Shown: positions 16,222 to 25,628, counted from the stretch's first letter. The stretch is DNA of 64,000 bases from Bradymonas sp963697525 (GCA_963697525.1 OY969087.1:310001-374000), one strand, 5' to 3'. The notes: generated by a model from the sequence alone, not told the origin. Numbers and translations: made by a program.

Positions 16222-19128
16222 ATGCAATTTCGACGACGCATCGCGTGCGTTCTTGGCGGCCTGGCCGTCGCCGCGGCCCTGACGGCCTGTGGCGGCAACG
16301 ACTCCGGGCTGACCTGCGGGCCGGGAACCCAGGCCCAAAGCGGCAAGTGTACGCTGACCGAGGATGGCTGCTCAGCCGGCACCGTGCTCGCCGAGGACGG
16401 CACCTGCGTGCCCGAGGGCAGCGTCTGCGCCGCCGGGACGACCTTCGACGCCGAGCTTGGCCAGTGTGTGGTCAACACCGACATCACCTGCGGCGACGGC
16501 ACCGTCGCCCAGGATGGCGCCTGTGTGCCCGAGGTCACCTGCGGCGACGGCACCGTCGCCCAGGATGGATTCTGCGTCCCCGAGGTCACCTGTGGCAGTG
16601 GCACCGTCGCCCAGGACGGCCATTGCGTGCCCGAGGTCACCTGCGGGCCGGGCACCGAGGCGCAGGACGGCAAATGCGTGGTCAGCGAGCCGACCACCTG
16701 CGGCACCCACACCCAGCGCGACGCCAACAGCGGCGAGTGCGTGGTCACCGACCAGGTCTGCGCCGACGGCACCGCCTACGATTCGGCCAGCGACACCTGC
16801 GTGGCCACCGACGCGGTGTGCGCTCGGGGAACGAGCTGGGACGACACCACCGGGATGTGCATGCCCGACGCCCAGTGCCAGCCCGACGACGTGCTCGTGG
16901 GCGGCTACTGCATGTCGCCGGCCGAGCAGCTCGCCCAAAACGCCGACTACACCGAGGCGCAGCCGCACACCGCTCAGCCCACCCAGATCACGCTCAAGCC
17001 GGTGGGTCAGCAATTCGTGTTCGCCGGCTCCATCGCCACCCCCGACGACTACGACGGCGGCTTTATCTTCTCCATCGATCAGGACGTCGACCTGTACACC
17101 TTCGACGCCAACGCCGGCGACCTGCTCCAGATCAACGTGCAGCCCAGCGTGGGCTGGACGGCGGCCTTCAAGGTCGAGAACGCCGACGGTAGCTGGGTGC
17201 GCTACAGCCCGTTTACCACCGGCGCCGCTCGCCAGATCATGGTGCCGGCCACCGGCAGCTACGTGTTGACCGTGCTGCCGCTGGTGGCGGTCACCGACAA
17301 GGACACCATCGCCCCGGTCGGCGGCCCCGACTGGACGTACGTGGGCACCATCGAGCAGCTCGCCGCGCCCACACCCCAATCCGTCGCCCTGCTGAGCACG
17401 TCGCCGGGCAATAGCATCAACGGCAACCTGACCGGGCTCGCCGACAACTACTACGACGTCACCGACCTGCCCGCGGGCTCGCTGGTCCAAATGTCGCCGA
17501 TCGCCATCGACGACCATATGGACGTCAAGCTGGTGGTCTGGGGCGACGCCGCCGACGCCGACCACATCTACACGCTGCCCGACCGCGGCCCCTTCCTGGT
17601 CCAGATCCCCAACGCCAGCCAGTTGCATATGCTGGTCGACTGGTCGCAGATGCGCGGCAGCGAAGACCACTACGGGCTGAGCCGGCCGACGGTGCTCAAC
17701 TCCACCGACCTGGGCAAGCTCGGCGCCGACCAGAGCGCCACGTCCACGGCGACCCTGGTCAAGAAGGGCGACGCGCTGTACGCCACCGTCCAGATCGCGC
17801 CCGGCCAGGTCATCGAGGTCTCCCAGGACAACGCCTCGTCGGCCAGCGCGGCCCTCGAGCTCGACCAACTCGACCACGGCAAGGTGGCCGGCGATGACGC
17901 CGTCGCCGCGATCAGCGACACCGCTGGCGCCGACCACGCGCTGTACTATTACGCCGTCGACGGCGGCACGTTCGCCGTGCGCGTCTCCTCGCCCAACGGC
18001 ACCGAGCTGACCGACGAGACCGTCACGGTGCGCTCGTTCAGCCCCGACGATATGGGCGGCCTCGCCATCCCCGGCACCGCCCAGCACACCGGCCAGCCGC
18101 TGTCGGCCGGCTACGCCGACTATGGGCTGTTCTCCGTGCCGCAGCCCGCCTATCTGTGGGTCAACGTGCCCAGCAACGCTCGCGTGGTCCTCTACGACAT
18201 GGACGGCAACGAGGTCGCCTCCGGGACCACCGACTTCCATACCGTGCTTCCCTACGGCGACTACATGTTCGCCATCGTCGCCAACGCCGACCTGAGCAGT
18301 GACGCGTTCACCATCGACGTCGACCAGGAGCCGGTCGCCGAGACCGAGCCCAACGACACCACCGCCACGGCCACGTCCGCCATGCTGGGCAGCCTGTACG
18401 AAGGCGCCGTCGACGCCAGCGACACCGACGTGTACACCTTCAACATGTTCAGCGACATGATGCCCGGGCAGGCCCTGGTGGTCGACGCACGCGACACCAC
18501 CGCCGGCCCGGCGAGCTACGACTGCAAGTTGGTCGACAGCACCGGCGCCGAGGTCGCGTCGCGAACGGGCGCCTCCGAGGGCTGTGTGCTGGTCGTCGAC
18601 GGGCTGACCTCCGGCGATTATTACGTCGAGATCTCCGCCCCGTCGGCCGTCGCCTCCCAGACCTACACGGTCAAGACGAGCATGGGCCCCGGCGTCGTCG
18701 AGGCCGAGCCCAACGACACCGCCGCCACCGCCCAGTCGGCGTCGTACACCGACCTGACCGGCGCCGCGTGGATGTATGGCGAGGCCACCGACACCAGCGA
18801 CGTCGACTTCTACGAGTTCACCACCTCGAGTGACCTCACCGACACGCTGACGATCAAGTCCGCCATGCTCAGCCATCACCCCGGCCAGCCCACGCTGGCG
18901 CTGCTCGACAACAGCGGCGCGGTCATCGCCCAAGGGACCATCGGCGCCGGCGACCTGCAGGTCCAGCCCGCCGACATGCCAGCGGGCACCTACCGCGTCG
19001 AGGTGACCTGGCCGAGCCCCGCCCCCGGCGAGGAGGCACAGTATAAGTTCAAGTTCGAACTGCCCGCCTCCGGCGGCGGCCACCCCGGGCCTGGCCCGGG
19101 TCCGGGTCCCGGCCCGGTCATGCCCTAA
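16222..19128 (+). CDS. large lipoprotein with Cys-rich repeats and PPC domains
   Basis: 968 aa. The signal peptide ends in the lipobox LTAC, giving Cys23 lipidation. Residues 30-235 hold about a dozen short repeats of the form C-x-x-GT-x-A-Q-DG-x-C-V-P. The remainder has beta-rich domains. Two clear bacterial pre-peptidase C-terminal (PPC) motifs, each introduced by EPNDT and followed by D-x-D-x-Y-x-F, lie near residues 708 and 827. A Pro-Gly run ends the chain. GAGGAG sits ten bases before the ATG. Probably surface exposed; no catalytic domain is visible. An intrinsic terminator follows at 19141. Confidence 0.85.
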   Translation: MQFRRRIACVLGGLAVAAALTACGGNDSGLTCGPGTQAQSGKCTLTEDGCSAGTVLAEDGTCVPEGSVCAAGTTFDAELGQCVVNTDITCGDGTVAQDGACVPEVTCGDGTVAQDGFCVPEVTCGSGTVAQDGHCVPEVTCGPGTEAQDGKCVVSEPTTCGTHTQRDANSGECVVTDQVCADGTAYDSASDTCVATDAVCARGTSWDDTTGMCMPDAQCQPDDVLVGGYCMSPAEQLAQNADYTEAQPHTAQPTQITLKPVGQQFVFAGSIATPDDYDGGFIFSIDQDVDLYTFDANAGDLLQINVQPSVGWTAAFKVENADGSWVRYSPFTTGAARQIMVPATGSYVLTVLPLVAVTDKDTIAPVGGPDWTYVGTIEQLAAPTPQSVALLSTSPGNSINGNLTGLADNYYDVTDLPAGSLVQMSPIAIDDHMDVKLVVWGDAADADHIYTLPDRGPFLVQIPNASQLHMLVDWSQMRGSEDHYGLSRPTVLNSTDLGKLGADQSATSTATLVKKGDALYATVQIAPGQVIEVSQDNASSASAALELDQLDHGKVAGDDAVAAISDTAGADHALYYYAVDGGTFAVRVSSPNGTELTDETVTVRSFSPDDMGGLAIPGTAQHTGQPLSAGYADYGLFSVPQPAYLWVNVPSNARVVLYDMDGNEVASGTTDFHTVLPYGDYMFAIVANADLSSDAFTIDVDQEPVAETEPNDTTATATSAMLGSLYEGAVDASDTDVYTFNMFSDMMPGQALVVDARDTTAGPASYDCKLVDSTGAEVASRTGASEGCVLVVDGLTSGDYYVEISAPSAVASQTYTVKTSMGPGVVEAEPNDTAATAQSASYTDLTGAAWMYGEATDTSDVDFYEFTTSSDLTDTLTIKSAMLSHHPGQPTLALLDNSGAVIAQGTIGAGDLQVQPADMPAGTYRVEVTWPSPAPGEEAQYKFKFELPASGGGHPGPGPGPGPGPVMP

Positions 19129-19140
19129 CCCCCTTCCTTC

Positions 19141-19178
19141 CCGACGGCCGAGCGCGACGCGCTCGGCCGTCGGCTTTT
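19141..19178 (+). terminator. intrinsic terminator
   Basis: Perfect 14-bp stem (CCGACGGCCGAGCG pairing with 19160-19173), 5-nt loop, followed by TTTT, 12 bp after the lipoprotein stop codon. Confidence 0.85.
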
Positions 19179-19272
19179 GCGAATCGCCCACGTGCTTGCT
19201 TCTCGACGTCCCGCGATCGGCGACGTGGTCGGTTCTCGACGTCGCGCGGTGGTCGAGGCATGGTTGCCTGAA

Positions 19273-20157
19273 CTAGGGTCGACTTCCCGGCTGCAATTGC
19301 GCGCGCAAATCCGGATAACACTGGTAGTAGGCCTGCGGGCCGCCGTCGCATCGAACCACCTCGTGACCCCAGTCGACGGCCGTCCACGCCAGCGCTGCCA
19401 GCGCGACGGCCACGCCGATCCACACGAGCTTGTCGATCACGCCTTTGGTCTGCTCGCGAAGCTGCGAGCGGGCCACCAACGCGAGGATCGCGCCGCTGAA
19501 CAGACCGCCCAGGTGGGCGGCGTTGTCCATGGGTAGGCTGTTCAGAAAGCCAATGCCCAGGCTAAACGCCACCCACGGGAGCATCCCCGTGGTCAGGGCG
19601 CGGGAGACGCGCTTGGGAAGCTCGTTGCGGTATTTGAGCCCGAAGACGAGCAGCACGCCCACCAGCCCGTAGATCGCCCCGGAGGCGCCGCCAGAGGGAG
19701 CGGTGATGAAGTAGAAACTGGCCACCGACCCGATGGTGCCCGTGACCACATACAGCAGCAGCGTTCGCCGCCACCCGTAGAAGCGCTCCACCAGCGGGCC
19801 GATCACGTACAGCCCGTAGGCGTTGAACCCGATGTGCATGATGTCCAGGTGAACGAATTGGTTGCTGATCAGCCGCCACCACTGCCCGGCGGCCACCAGC
19901 GCGTTGACCTTCATGCCGGTGTACAGCGCGACCTGCTCGCCGTTCATATACGGGGTCTTTAGGCCCATGAAGCCAGTGCCCCAGATCTTGGCGACCAGCC
20001 AGATGCCCACGTTGACGACGATGAGCACCCAGGTCAGACGCACGGGCTGTTCGAGCACGCCCTGAAAGCGCGTCTCGCGCGCCACGGCATCTTTGTATTC
20101 GTCCGCGGTCACGTGGGGGTGGGCGGAATGGGCCGACGATGGGTGTTCTTGACTCAT
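19273..20157 (-). CDS. rhomboid-family intramembrane serine protease
   Basis: 294-aa polytopic membrane protein with rhomboid hallmarks: the catalytic Ser in SGGASGAIYGL, the catalytic His in DNAAHLGGLFSG, and the WWRLISNQFVHLDIMHI loop-1/TM2 region. Membrane segments start near residue 40. A soluble Cys-containing tail follows the last helix. It cleaves transmembrane substrates within the inner membrane; the substrate is unknown. The ATG overlaps the thiD stop by 4 bp (ATGA), implying translational coupling though no functional link is obvious. Confidence 0.9.
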   Translation of the reverse strand: MSQEHPSSAHSAHPHVTADEYKDAVARETRFQGVLEQPVRLTWVLIVVNVGIWLVAKIWGTGFMGLKTPYMNGEQVALYTGMKVNALVAAGQWWRLISNQFVHLDIMHIGFNAYGLYVIGPLVERFYGWRRTLLLYVVTGTIGSVASFYFITAPSGGASGAIYGLVGVLLVFGLKYRNELPKRVSRALTTGMLPWVAFSLGIGFLNSLPMDNAAHLGGLFSGAILALVARSQLREQTKGVIDKLVWIGVAVALAALAWTAVDWGHEVVRCDGGPQAYYQCYPDLRAQLQPGSRP

Positions 20158-20954
20158 GACTGCTCCGGCGGCGCCGCGCGCACGATGACCGGGCGGCCCC
20201 GGCCGACGTCGCGCCGCCGCGTATGCAACAACTCGTTCAAATAACGCCGGGCGTGCTCGACGCCCTCGACCAGCGGCTCACCGCCGGCCAGCGTGGCCGC
20301 CAGGGCGCTGGACAACTGGCAGCCGGTGCCGCGCACGTCGGCGTCGACCGCGGCGAGCTCGGCCAGCGGGTGCAGCTGCGCGGGCGTGGCGAGCACGTCG
20401 GCGATGCCACATTCGCCGCGATCGCGCAAATGGCCGGCCTTGAGTAGCACCGCGGCGCACCCCAGGTCGAGCAGGTCGACGCCGGCCTGTTCGAAGTCTG
20501 TGCGGGTTTCGATCACGCGGTCGAGCAGCACCTGCGCCTCGCCGACGTTGGGCGTGAGCACGTCCACCCGCGGGATGAGCCGCTCGCGCATCGCTTCAAC
20601 CGTACCCGTGTGGGTCAGCTCGTGGTGCGAGCTGCTGGCCATGACCGGGTCGAAGACGACCGGGCACGACAGCGGCTCGATGGCCCGGGCGATCTCCACA
20701 ACAAGCTCGGGCGTCGGAACCATCCCGATCTTGACGCCCGCCGGCGTGACGTCCTCCAACAACACGTCCAATTGATCGGCGAGCAGCGCCGCGCTCGCCG
20801 CCTCGAAGCGGCGCACGCCGGTGGTGTTCTGGCACACCAGCGCCGTGATCACCGACAGGCCGTGGAAGCCAAAGTCGCGAAACACCTGCAAGTCGACCTG
20901 AATACCCGCGCCCCCGCTGGGATCAGTACCGGCGATTGTCAGTAGGCTGTCCAT
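20154..20954 (-). CDS. thiD: hydroxymethylpyrimidine/phosphomethylpyrimidine kinase
   Basis: 266-aa thiamine-biosynthesis kinase phosphorylating HMP and HMP-P. Ribokinase-fold motifs are AGTDPSGGAGIQ at the N-terminus, CQNTTGV, VFDPVMASSS, and the ATP/anion-hole motif GTGCQLSSALA, where the usual T is Q. The start at 20954 begins the conserved MDSLLTIAGTDPSGG block; the frame extends further upstream without homology. No other thi genes are in the window. It is coupled to the downstream rhomboid gene. Confidence 0.93.
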   Translation of the reverse strand: MDSLLTIAGTDPSGGAGIQVDLQVFRDFGFHGLSVITALVCQNTTGVRRFEAASAALLADQLDVLLEDVTPAGVKIGMVPTPELVVEIARAIEPLSCPVVFDPVMASSSHHELTHTGTVEAMRERLIPRVDVLTPNVGEAQVLLDRVIETRTDFEQAGVDLLDLGCAAVLLKAGHLRDRGECGIADVLATPAQLHPLAELAAVDADVRGTGCQLSSALAATLAGGEPLVEGVEHARRYLNELLHTRRRDVGRGRPVIVRAAPPEQS

Positions 20955-21082
20955 CGCCCTCACCTTAAGGCTTGGCGCCGCGTCTCGCCAGCCATGTCGA
21001 ACGTGCGACCTGATTCTTGCAGCCGCCCGCCCGGTCAAGTAAACCTATCGGCTGGCAGCAATTGCAGCGGACGGAGGCAGTA

Positions 21083-22222
21083 GTGTCCAGGCGCCATCAA
21101 ATCTATCTCATCCCCGGCTTTTTCGGCTTCGCCGCCCTGGGCGGCATCTCGTATTTTCGCCAGGTTCGCGAGACGCTCACCGACGTGTTCGTGCGCCGCG
21201 GCGAGGAGGTCGAGATCTTCGGCGTCAAGACCTTCCCGACCGCGTCGCTTCGCCACCGGGCGCGCAAGCTCATCATGACCGTGGCCGACAACGGCGGCTT
21301 CGACGACGATGTGTGCCTGCACTTCATCGGCCACTCGACCGGGGCGCTGGACGCGCGCCTGGCGGCCAGCCCCGACGCCCATCTCGACCTCGACGAGTAC
21401 CGCGAGGCGCTCTACGACAACCTGCAGACGGTGGTCAGCATCTCGGGGGCGCATTACGGCACGCCGGTGGCCAACTTCTTCAGCACACTGTACGGCAAAA
21501 ACCTGCTGTATCTGGTCACCCTGCTCATCATCGTGGGGCTGTGGCGCCGGCCGGTGACCGTGCTCGGCGGGCTGTTGGGCATGCTGACCAAGGTCAACGA
21601 CCTGCTCGGCCTCGACGAGACGCTCATCCAGCAGATCACCAACCAATTGCTCAGGGACTTCAATCCGTCGGTCGAAGCCGAGGTGCGCCAATTCTTGCGC
21701 TCCATCCTCGAGGACCAGGGCTCGATGATCCAGCTCACCCCCGAGGGCATGGACCTGTTCAACACCACCACCTTGGACCACCCGGACGTGCGCTACGTCT
21801 CGTATGCCACGGCGGCGCCGCCGCCCACTCAGGTGATCAAAAAGATCCGGCTTCGCCACGCGCTCACCCCGCTCAACAAGATCTTGTACGGCCTGTTGTG
21901 GACGCTGGCCTCGCGCGCCCACTCCGGCTATCCGTACCACCCGCCCGTCGAAAGCGAGGACATGATCACCCACCGCGCGCTGCCCTTCATCATCACGGAG
22001 TCGACCAGCGACGGCGTGGTGCCCACGCTCAGCCAGATCTGGGGCGAATTTCGCGGCGTGGTGCGCGCCGACCACCTCGACGTCATCGGCCACTACCTGC
22101 GCGGCCCCTTCGACGTGCGCGACGGCGCCGACTGGTTCGGCTCGGGCGCGGCCTTCGACCGCGAGAGCTTCGAGTGGTTGTGGGAGGATATCGCCAACGT
22201 GATGTTGGAAACGGGCAATTAG
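21083..22222 (+). CDS. alpha/beta-hydrolase (lipase/esterase-like)
   Basis: 379 aa starting at a GTG with GGAGG five bases upstream (the frame opens earlier at 21017 without support). The N-terminus HQIYLIPGFFGF is a typical first strand and oxyanion loop. The nucleophile elbow is FIGHSTGALDA (Ser in GHSTG). A hydrophobic stretch (LLYLVTLLIIVGLW) could be a membrane-associating cap. The C-terminal His is probably in RADHLDVIGHY, and the Asp in TSDGVVP. No signal peptide. Substrate unknown; a lipid ester is plausible. It converges with the amidohydrolase, with a 4-bp overlap of stop codons. Confidence 0.75.
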   Translation: MSRRHQIYLIPGFFGFAALGGISYFRQVRETLTDVFVRRGEEVEIFGVKTFPTASLRHRARKLIMTVADNGGFDDDVCLHFIGHSTGALDARLAASPDAHLDLDEYREALYDNLQTVVSISGAHYGTPVANFFSTLYGKNLLYLVTLLIIVGLWRRPVTVLGGLLGMLTKVNDLLGLDETLIQQITNQLLRDFNPSVEAEVRQFLRSILEDQGSMIQLTPEGMDLFNTTTLDHPDVRYVSYATAAPPPTQVIKKIRLRHALTPLNKILYGLLWTLASRAHSGYPYHPPVESEDMITHRALPFIITESTSDGVVPTLSQIWGEFRGVVRADHLDVIGHYLRGPFDVRDGADWFGSGAAFDRESFEWLWEDIANVMLETGN

Positions 22223-23169
22223 AGTTTGAGCAGGCGCGCTCCGCGCCGCAAGATCCCGTTGTCGACGCCCAGGGCCTTGAAGGTCTCCAGGTTTCGCTGC
22301 AACGGATTGTCGATCTCGCTGAGCTCGCGCACCTTCTGCCAGCCGAGCTTGGTCACGAACAGCCACGGGGACACGGGGATGGGAAAATCGCTGCCCAACG
22401 CGACGCGCTCGCGGGCGATCTCGTCGTCGAGCACCGTGCTGATGTAGGGAAAGCGCGCCATGGAGGCCATCGCCGAGATGTCGCCGAAGAGGTTGGGGAA
22501 CTCACGCAGCATCGCCTGCCAGGTGCCGATATCCTCGTGGATATGGGCGACGCCGGAGCTGGCGCAGTGGGCGGCGATGACGGTCACCCCCTCGCTCAGC
22601 GCGGCGTGCAGCCGCTCGGGGCGCCCGAAGCTCTGGTCGATGACCGGGATGGTGTGCTCGAAAGAGGAGTGAATCAGAAGCGGTATGCCCAGCTCGACCA
22701 TGCGCTGCCAGAACGGCTGGTAGTCGGGAAGCCCCGGGTCGAAGCCCTGGCTATTGGGCAGCATCTTGATCGCCACCGCCCCGTGGGCGACCACCCGCTC
22801 GAGCTCGTCGATGGCGTCTTTGCGCTGCGGGTTGACCGAGCAGATCGGCAAAAGCTTTGGCGACGCCTCGCAGACCTTCAGACAATAGTCGTTGTCGACG
22901 TAGACCTGGGTCTGCTCGCGGTCGAACTCGCCGTCATCGTCGTACACGCCGTCCAGCGCGAGCACACCCACGCCGTCCAGGTCGCTGTCGCGCGCCCAGC
23001 CGATCAGCTTGTCGCGGTAGGCGTCGTCGATCTTGTCGCGGTCGACCCCCTTGAGGCCCAACGCGCGGCTCAAGATCTGGTAGACGATCCCGCGCGACAT
23101 CTTGTCGCTGACGTAACAGCCGTTATCCTCTCTCAAGGCGACCAGATGTACGTGAATGTCGATAATCAT
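22219..23169 (-). CDS. amidohydrolase-family metal-dependent hydrolase
   Basis: 316 aa with a TIM-barrel amidohydrolase (amidohydrolase_2/ACMSD-like) pattern: the N-terminal metal motif IIDIHVHL, IHSSFEHT, VIAAHCASSG and the late Asp in LGSDFPIPVSPW. It probably acts as hydrolase or decarboxylase on a small carboxylate; the substrate is not inferable. The start ATG at 23169 is preceded on its own strand by a run of CTGGACCCC repeats and lacks a Shine-Dalgarno. It is divergent from a second, unrelated amidohydrolase at 23372. Confidence 0.85.
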   Translation of the reverse strand: MIIDIHVHLVALREDNGCYVSDKMSRGIVYQILSRALGLKGVDRDKIDDAYRDKLIGWARDSDLDGVGVLALDGVYDDDGEFDREQTQVYVDNDYCLKVCEASPKLLPICSVNPQRKDAIDELERVVAHGAVAIKMLPNSQGFDPGLPDYQPFWQRMVELGIPLLIHSSFEHTIPVIDQSFGRPERLHAALSEGVTVIAAHCASSGVAHIHEDIGTWQAMLREFPNLFGDISAMASMARFPYISTVLDDEIARERVALGSDFPIPVSPWLFVTKLGWQKVRELSEIDNPLQRNLETFKALGVDNGILRRGARLLKL

Positions 23170-23170
23170 G

Positions 23171-23368
23171 GTGGCAGGGGTCCAGGGGTCCAGGGGTCCA
23201 GGGGTCCAGGGGGTCCAGGGGGTCCAGGTGTCCAGGGCTCGTCGAAGCGCTCCGTGTCAATCCTAACATCTTTGACTTTCGGCCGTCTGGCACGTACTTC
23301 ACCATAACCGACACCGCCTCAACTAAGAAACCCCTGGCCCCCTACATCCCTAGACCCCTACACCCCTG
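23171..23368. repeat. facing CCCCTGGA/CCCCTA repeat arrays between divergent genes
   Basis: 23171-23236 is about seven GGGGTCCAG units (CTGGACCCC on the minus strand). 23331-23368 has CCCCT-rich units on the plus strand. Each array ends within a few bases of a start codon (23169 minus, 23372 plus), so both genes have the same kind of C-rich leader in their own sense. Confidence 0.75.
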
Positions 23369-23371
23369 CCT

Positions 23372-24910
23372 ATGCTGCTCGAACACTCCAAGATCTATCT
23401 GGACGCCGCCGGCCGGCACACCGACGCCTTGCTGGTGCGCGATGGGCGCATCGCCGCGGTCGGACAAGCCGCCCGTGACCGGAAGACGAGCGCCGACGAG
23501 GTTGTCGAGCCCGACGGCGAGTGCCTATTTCCGGCGCTGGCCGACGCGCACTGCCACCTGTGGGGCCTGGGACTTCGCGCCGGGGCGGTCGACCTGGCGG
23601 GGGTGGGCTCGACCGCCGAACTCTACGCAAGGCTTCGCGCGCAGAACGCCGCCGACTCGCCAAGCGGCTGGGCGCTGGGTTACGGGTGGGACGAGCACGG
23701 CTGGCCGTCGGGCGACGGCTTTAGGCTGGGCGATCTCGACCGGCATTTCCCGACTACGCCGGTCTGCCTGCACCGCGTCGACCGCCACGCGGTCGTGGTC
23801 AACTCCGAGGCGCTTCGCCGCGCCGGACTCGACACCTCCTACGACCCGCGGGGCGACGGGCGGGCGGTGCGCGACGCGAGTGGCGCGCTGACCGGCGTGC
23901 TCGTCGACGAGGCGATGACGCCCATCCTCGAGGCCATCCCCGAGGTCACCGTCGAGGAGGACCGCCAGGTCTTCTTGCAGACCGCGCGCACCTTTCGCAA
24001 ACACGGCATTGCCTCGGCGCATATGGCGCGCACCGAGGTCAACCGCCTGGACATGCTGCGCGAGATGGCCGGCGCCGGCGAGCTGCCGCTTCGGGTCTAC
24101 GCCATCGTCGACGGCGCCGACAAAGCCCTCGAGCAGGTCCTCGACGTCGGTCCCACCCACGACCCTCAGGGGTGGCTGTCGATCGCGGCGATCAAATTCT
24201 TCGCCGACGGCGCGCTAGGCTCGCAGGGCGCGCACCTGCTCGATGCCTACCCCGACGGCACCCACGGGCTGGTCATGCACGAGCCCACCGAGCTGACCCG
24301 CGACGTGGCCGCGCTCATGGAAGACGGCTGGCAGGTCGCCATCCACGCCATCGGCGACGCCGCCGCCCGCCATGTCATCGACGCCTACGCCGCGGTGCCC
24401 GAACGCATCCGCTACCAGCTTCGCCCGCGCCTCGAGCACGCCCAGATGCTCACCGCCCGCGACTGCGAGCGCCTGGGCGACTTGTCGGCCATCGCCAGCA
24501 TCCAGCCCATCCACCTGCGAAGCGACGCCGCCTGGGCGCCGGAGGTGCTCACCGACGCCCAGCTCGACCGGCTGTACCCGTGGCCCCTGCTCGTTCAAAA
24601 CGCCACCCTGGCCGCCGGCAGCGACTATCCCATCGAAGATCCCAACCCCTGGCACGGTATTGCCACCGCCCTCACTCGCCAGACGGCGCGCGCAAATGCG
24701 TTTATGCCCGACAAGGCGCTGACCCGCGAGCAGATCTTGGAGGCCTACACCGCCGGCGCGGCGTTCGCCGGCCACTGGGAAAACGTGCTCGGCCGCCTCG
24801 ACGAGGGCTTCGCCGCCGACATCATCGCGCTCGGGCGCGACCCCTTCGAGGCGAGCCCTGAGGAGATTTGGGAGATGGAGGTGTTGCAGATGTGGGTTGG
24901 TGGCTCTTGA
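23372..24910 (+). CDS. amidohydrolase 3 family protein (YtcJ-like)
   Basis: 512 aa. The composite amidohydrolase begins with a small beta domain (LLVRDGRIAAVG), then the metal motif ADAHCHLWGLG, a central lysine/carbamate-region strand, IKFFADGALGSQGA, IHAIGDAAARHVIDAY with metal His, and the late Asp in AAGSDYPIEDPNPW. This is the order typical of the YtcJ/NfdA-like group. No signal peptide, so cytoplasmic. Substrate unknown; likely an N-acyl or formamide compound. The ATG follows CCCCT-rich repeats, with no Shine-Dalgarno. Confidence 0.88.
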   Translation: MLLEHSKIYLDAAGRHTDALLVRDGRIAAVGQAARDRKTSADEVVEPDGECLFPALADAHCHLWGLGLRAGAVDLAGVGSTAELYARLRAQNAADSPSGWALGYGWDEHGWPSGDGFRLGDLDRHFPTTPVCLHRVDRHAVVVNSEALRRAGLDTSYDPRGDGRAVRDASGALTGVLVDEAMTPILEAIPEVTVEEDRQVFLQTARTFRKHGIASAHMARTEVNRLDMLREMAGAGELPLRVYAIVDGADKALEQVLDVGPTHDPQGWLSIAAIKFFADGALGSQGAHLLDAYPDGTHGLVMHEPTELTRDVAALMEDGWQVAIHAIGDAAARHVIDAYAAVPERIRYQLRPRLEHAQMLTARDCERLGDLSAIASIQPIHLRSDAAWAPEVLTDAQLDRLYPWPLLVQNATLAAGSDYPIEDPNPWHGIATALTRQTARANAFMPDKALTREQILEAYTAGAAFAGHWENVLGRLDEGFAADIIALGRDPFEASPEEIWEMEVLQMWVGGS

Positions 24911-24959
24911 GGATTCGCCACGCCATCTATTTGCGGCGCTGGACCACGCGCGAACGGCG

Positions 24960-25076
24960 ATTGAAGGGCGGACGATCCGCCACGTTTGCGCGAGATTCAC
25001 GCTCGGGCAATAGCCACGTGGCCTATCTGCTGGGCGCTCTCTTCGCTCAAACGCCGCGTACCGTCCGCCCTTCAAT
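24960..25076. repeat. imperfect foldback element next to prfC remnant
   Basis: 24960-24995 and 25041-25076 are inverted copies matching at 29 of 36 positions, the first 15 (ATTGAAGGGCGGACG) perfectly. The gap 24911-25106 otherwise holds no gene. The right arm ends about 30 bp before the prfC remnant begins. Confidence 0.65.
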
Positions 25077-25106
25077 ATTAATTCGACTCCAATAGCGGAC
25101 GCCCCA

Positions 25107-25523
25107 GATCCGCTGCGCCGAAAGCAGCTCGATAAAGGCCTCGACCAGCTCGCCGAGGAGGGCACCATCCAGGTCTTCCGCCAGCCCCACCTGGGTAACC
25201 AGATCATCGTGGGCGCCGTCGGTATCCTGCCGTTCGAGGTGCTCACCCACCGCCTGCAGCACGAGTACAACGTCCAGGTTCGGCTGCGCTCGCTGGGCTT
25301 CAAATACGCCCGCTGGGTCGACGGCGAGTTCGACATCGACAAGTTCGAGCGCCAGAACTACACGATGGTCCTGGAGGACAAAGACGGCCTGCCCATCGTG
25401 CTGTTTCGAAATGACTGGGCGCTCAACTTCGTCAAGGGCAACCACCCCGATTTGAAGCTTCTGCCCAACCCTCCGGGAACTCCCGGCCTGGAGGAATTGC
25501 ACGGCAAGGGCTGGGATTTCTAA
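25107..25523 (+). pseudogene. prfC: 3' remnant of peptide chain release factor 3 gene
   Basis: About 138 codons, starting DPLRRKQLDKGLDQLAEEG and continuing VGAVGILPFEVLTHRL, EYNVQV, YARWV, match the C-terminal domain of RF3 (about 530 aa when complete). The whole GTPase domain and domain II are missing. No start codon precedes the homologous region; the frame is open upstream but through the foldback sequence. The C-terminus ends normally at TAA 25521-25523. The functional RF3, if any, must be elsewhere. Identification is by recognition of the RF3 C-terminal motifs. Confidence 0.8.
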
Positions 25524-25628
25524 ACCTAAACCTAAACCTCAACGTAAACCTAAACGTAAACGGCCTTTTCAGCCGACCGCAAAAACAGCTCGTTTAGGTT
25601 CAGGTTTACGTTTAGGTTTAGGTTTTTT
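25522..25628. repeat. facing CCTAAA/TTTAGG arrays with T-tract
   Basis: 25522-25561 is a tandem run of CCTAAA/CGTAAA units; 25591-25626 is its near-perfect reverse complement, ending in a run of six T (25623-25628). The structure could act as a long intrinsic terminator for plus-strand transcripts. It separates the prfC and EamA remnants. Confidence 0.8.

Noticed and set aside
25522..25628. Telomere or linear-chromosome end
   Set aside because: CCTAAA/TTTAGG units are internal, short, inverted and flanked by ordinary genes on both sides; other loci show the same architecture with unrelated units.
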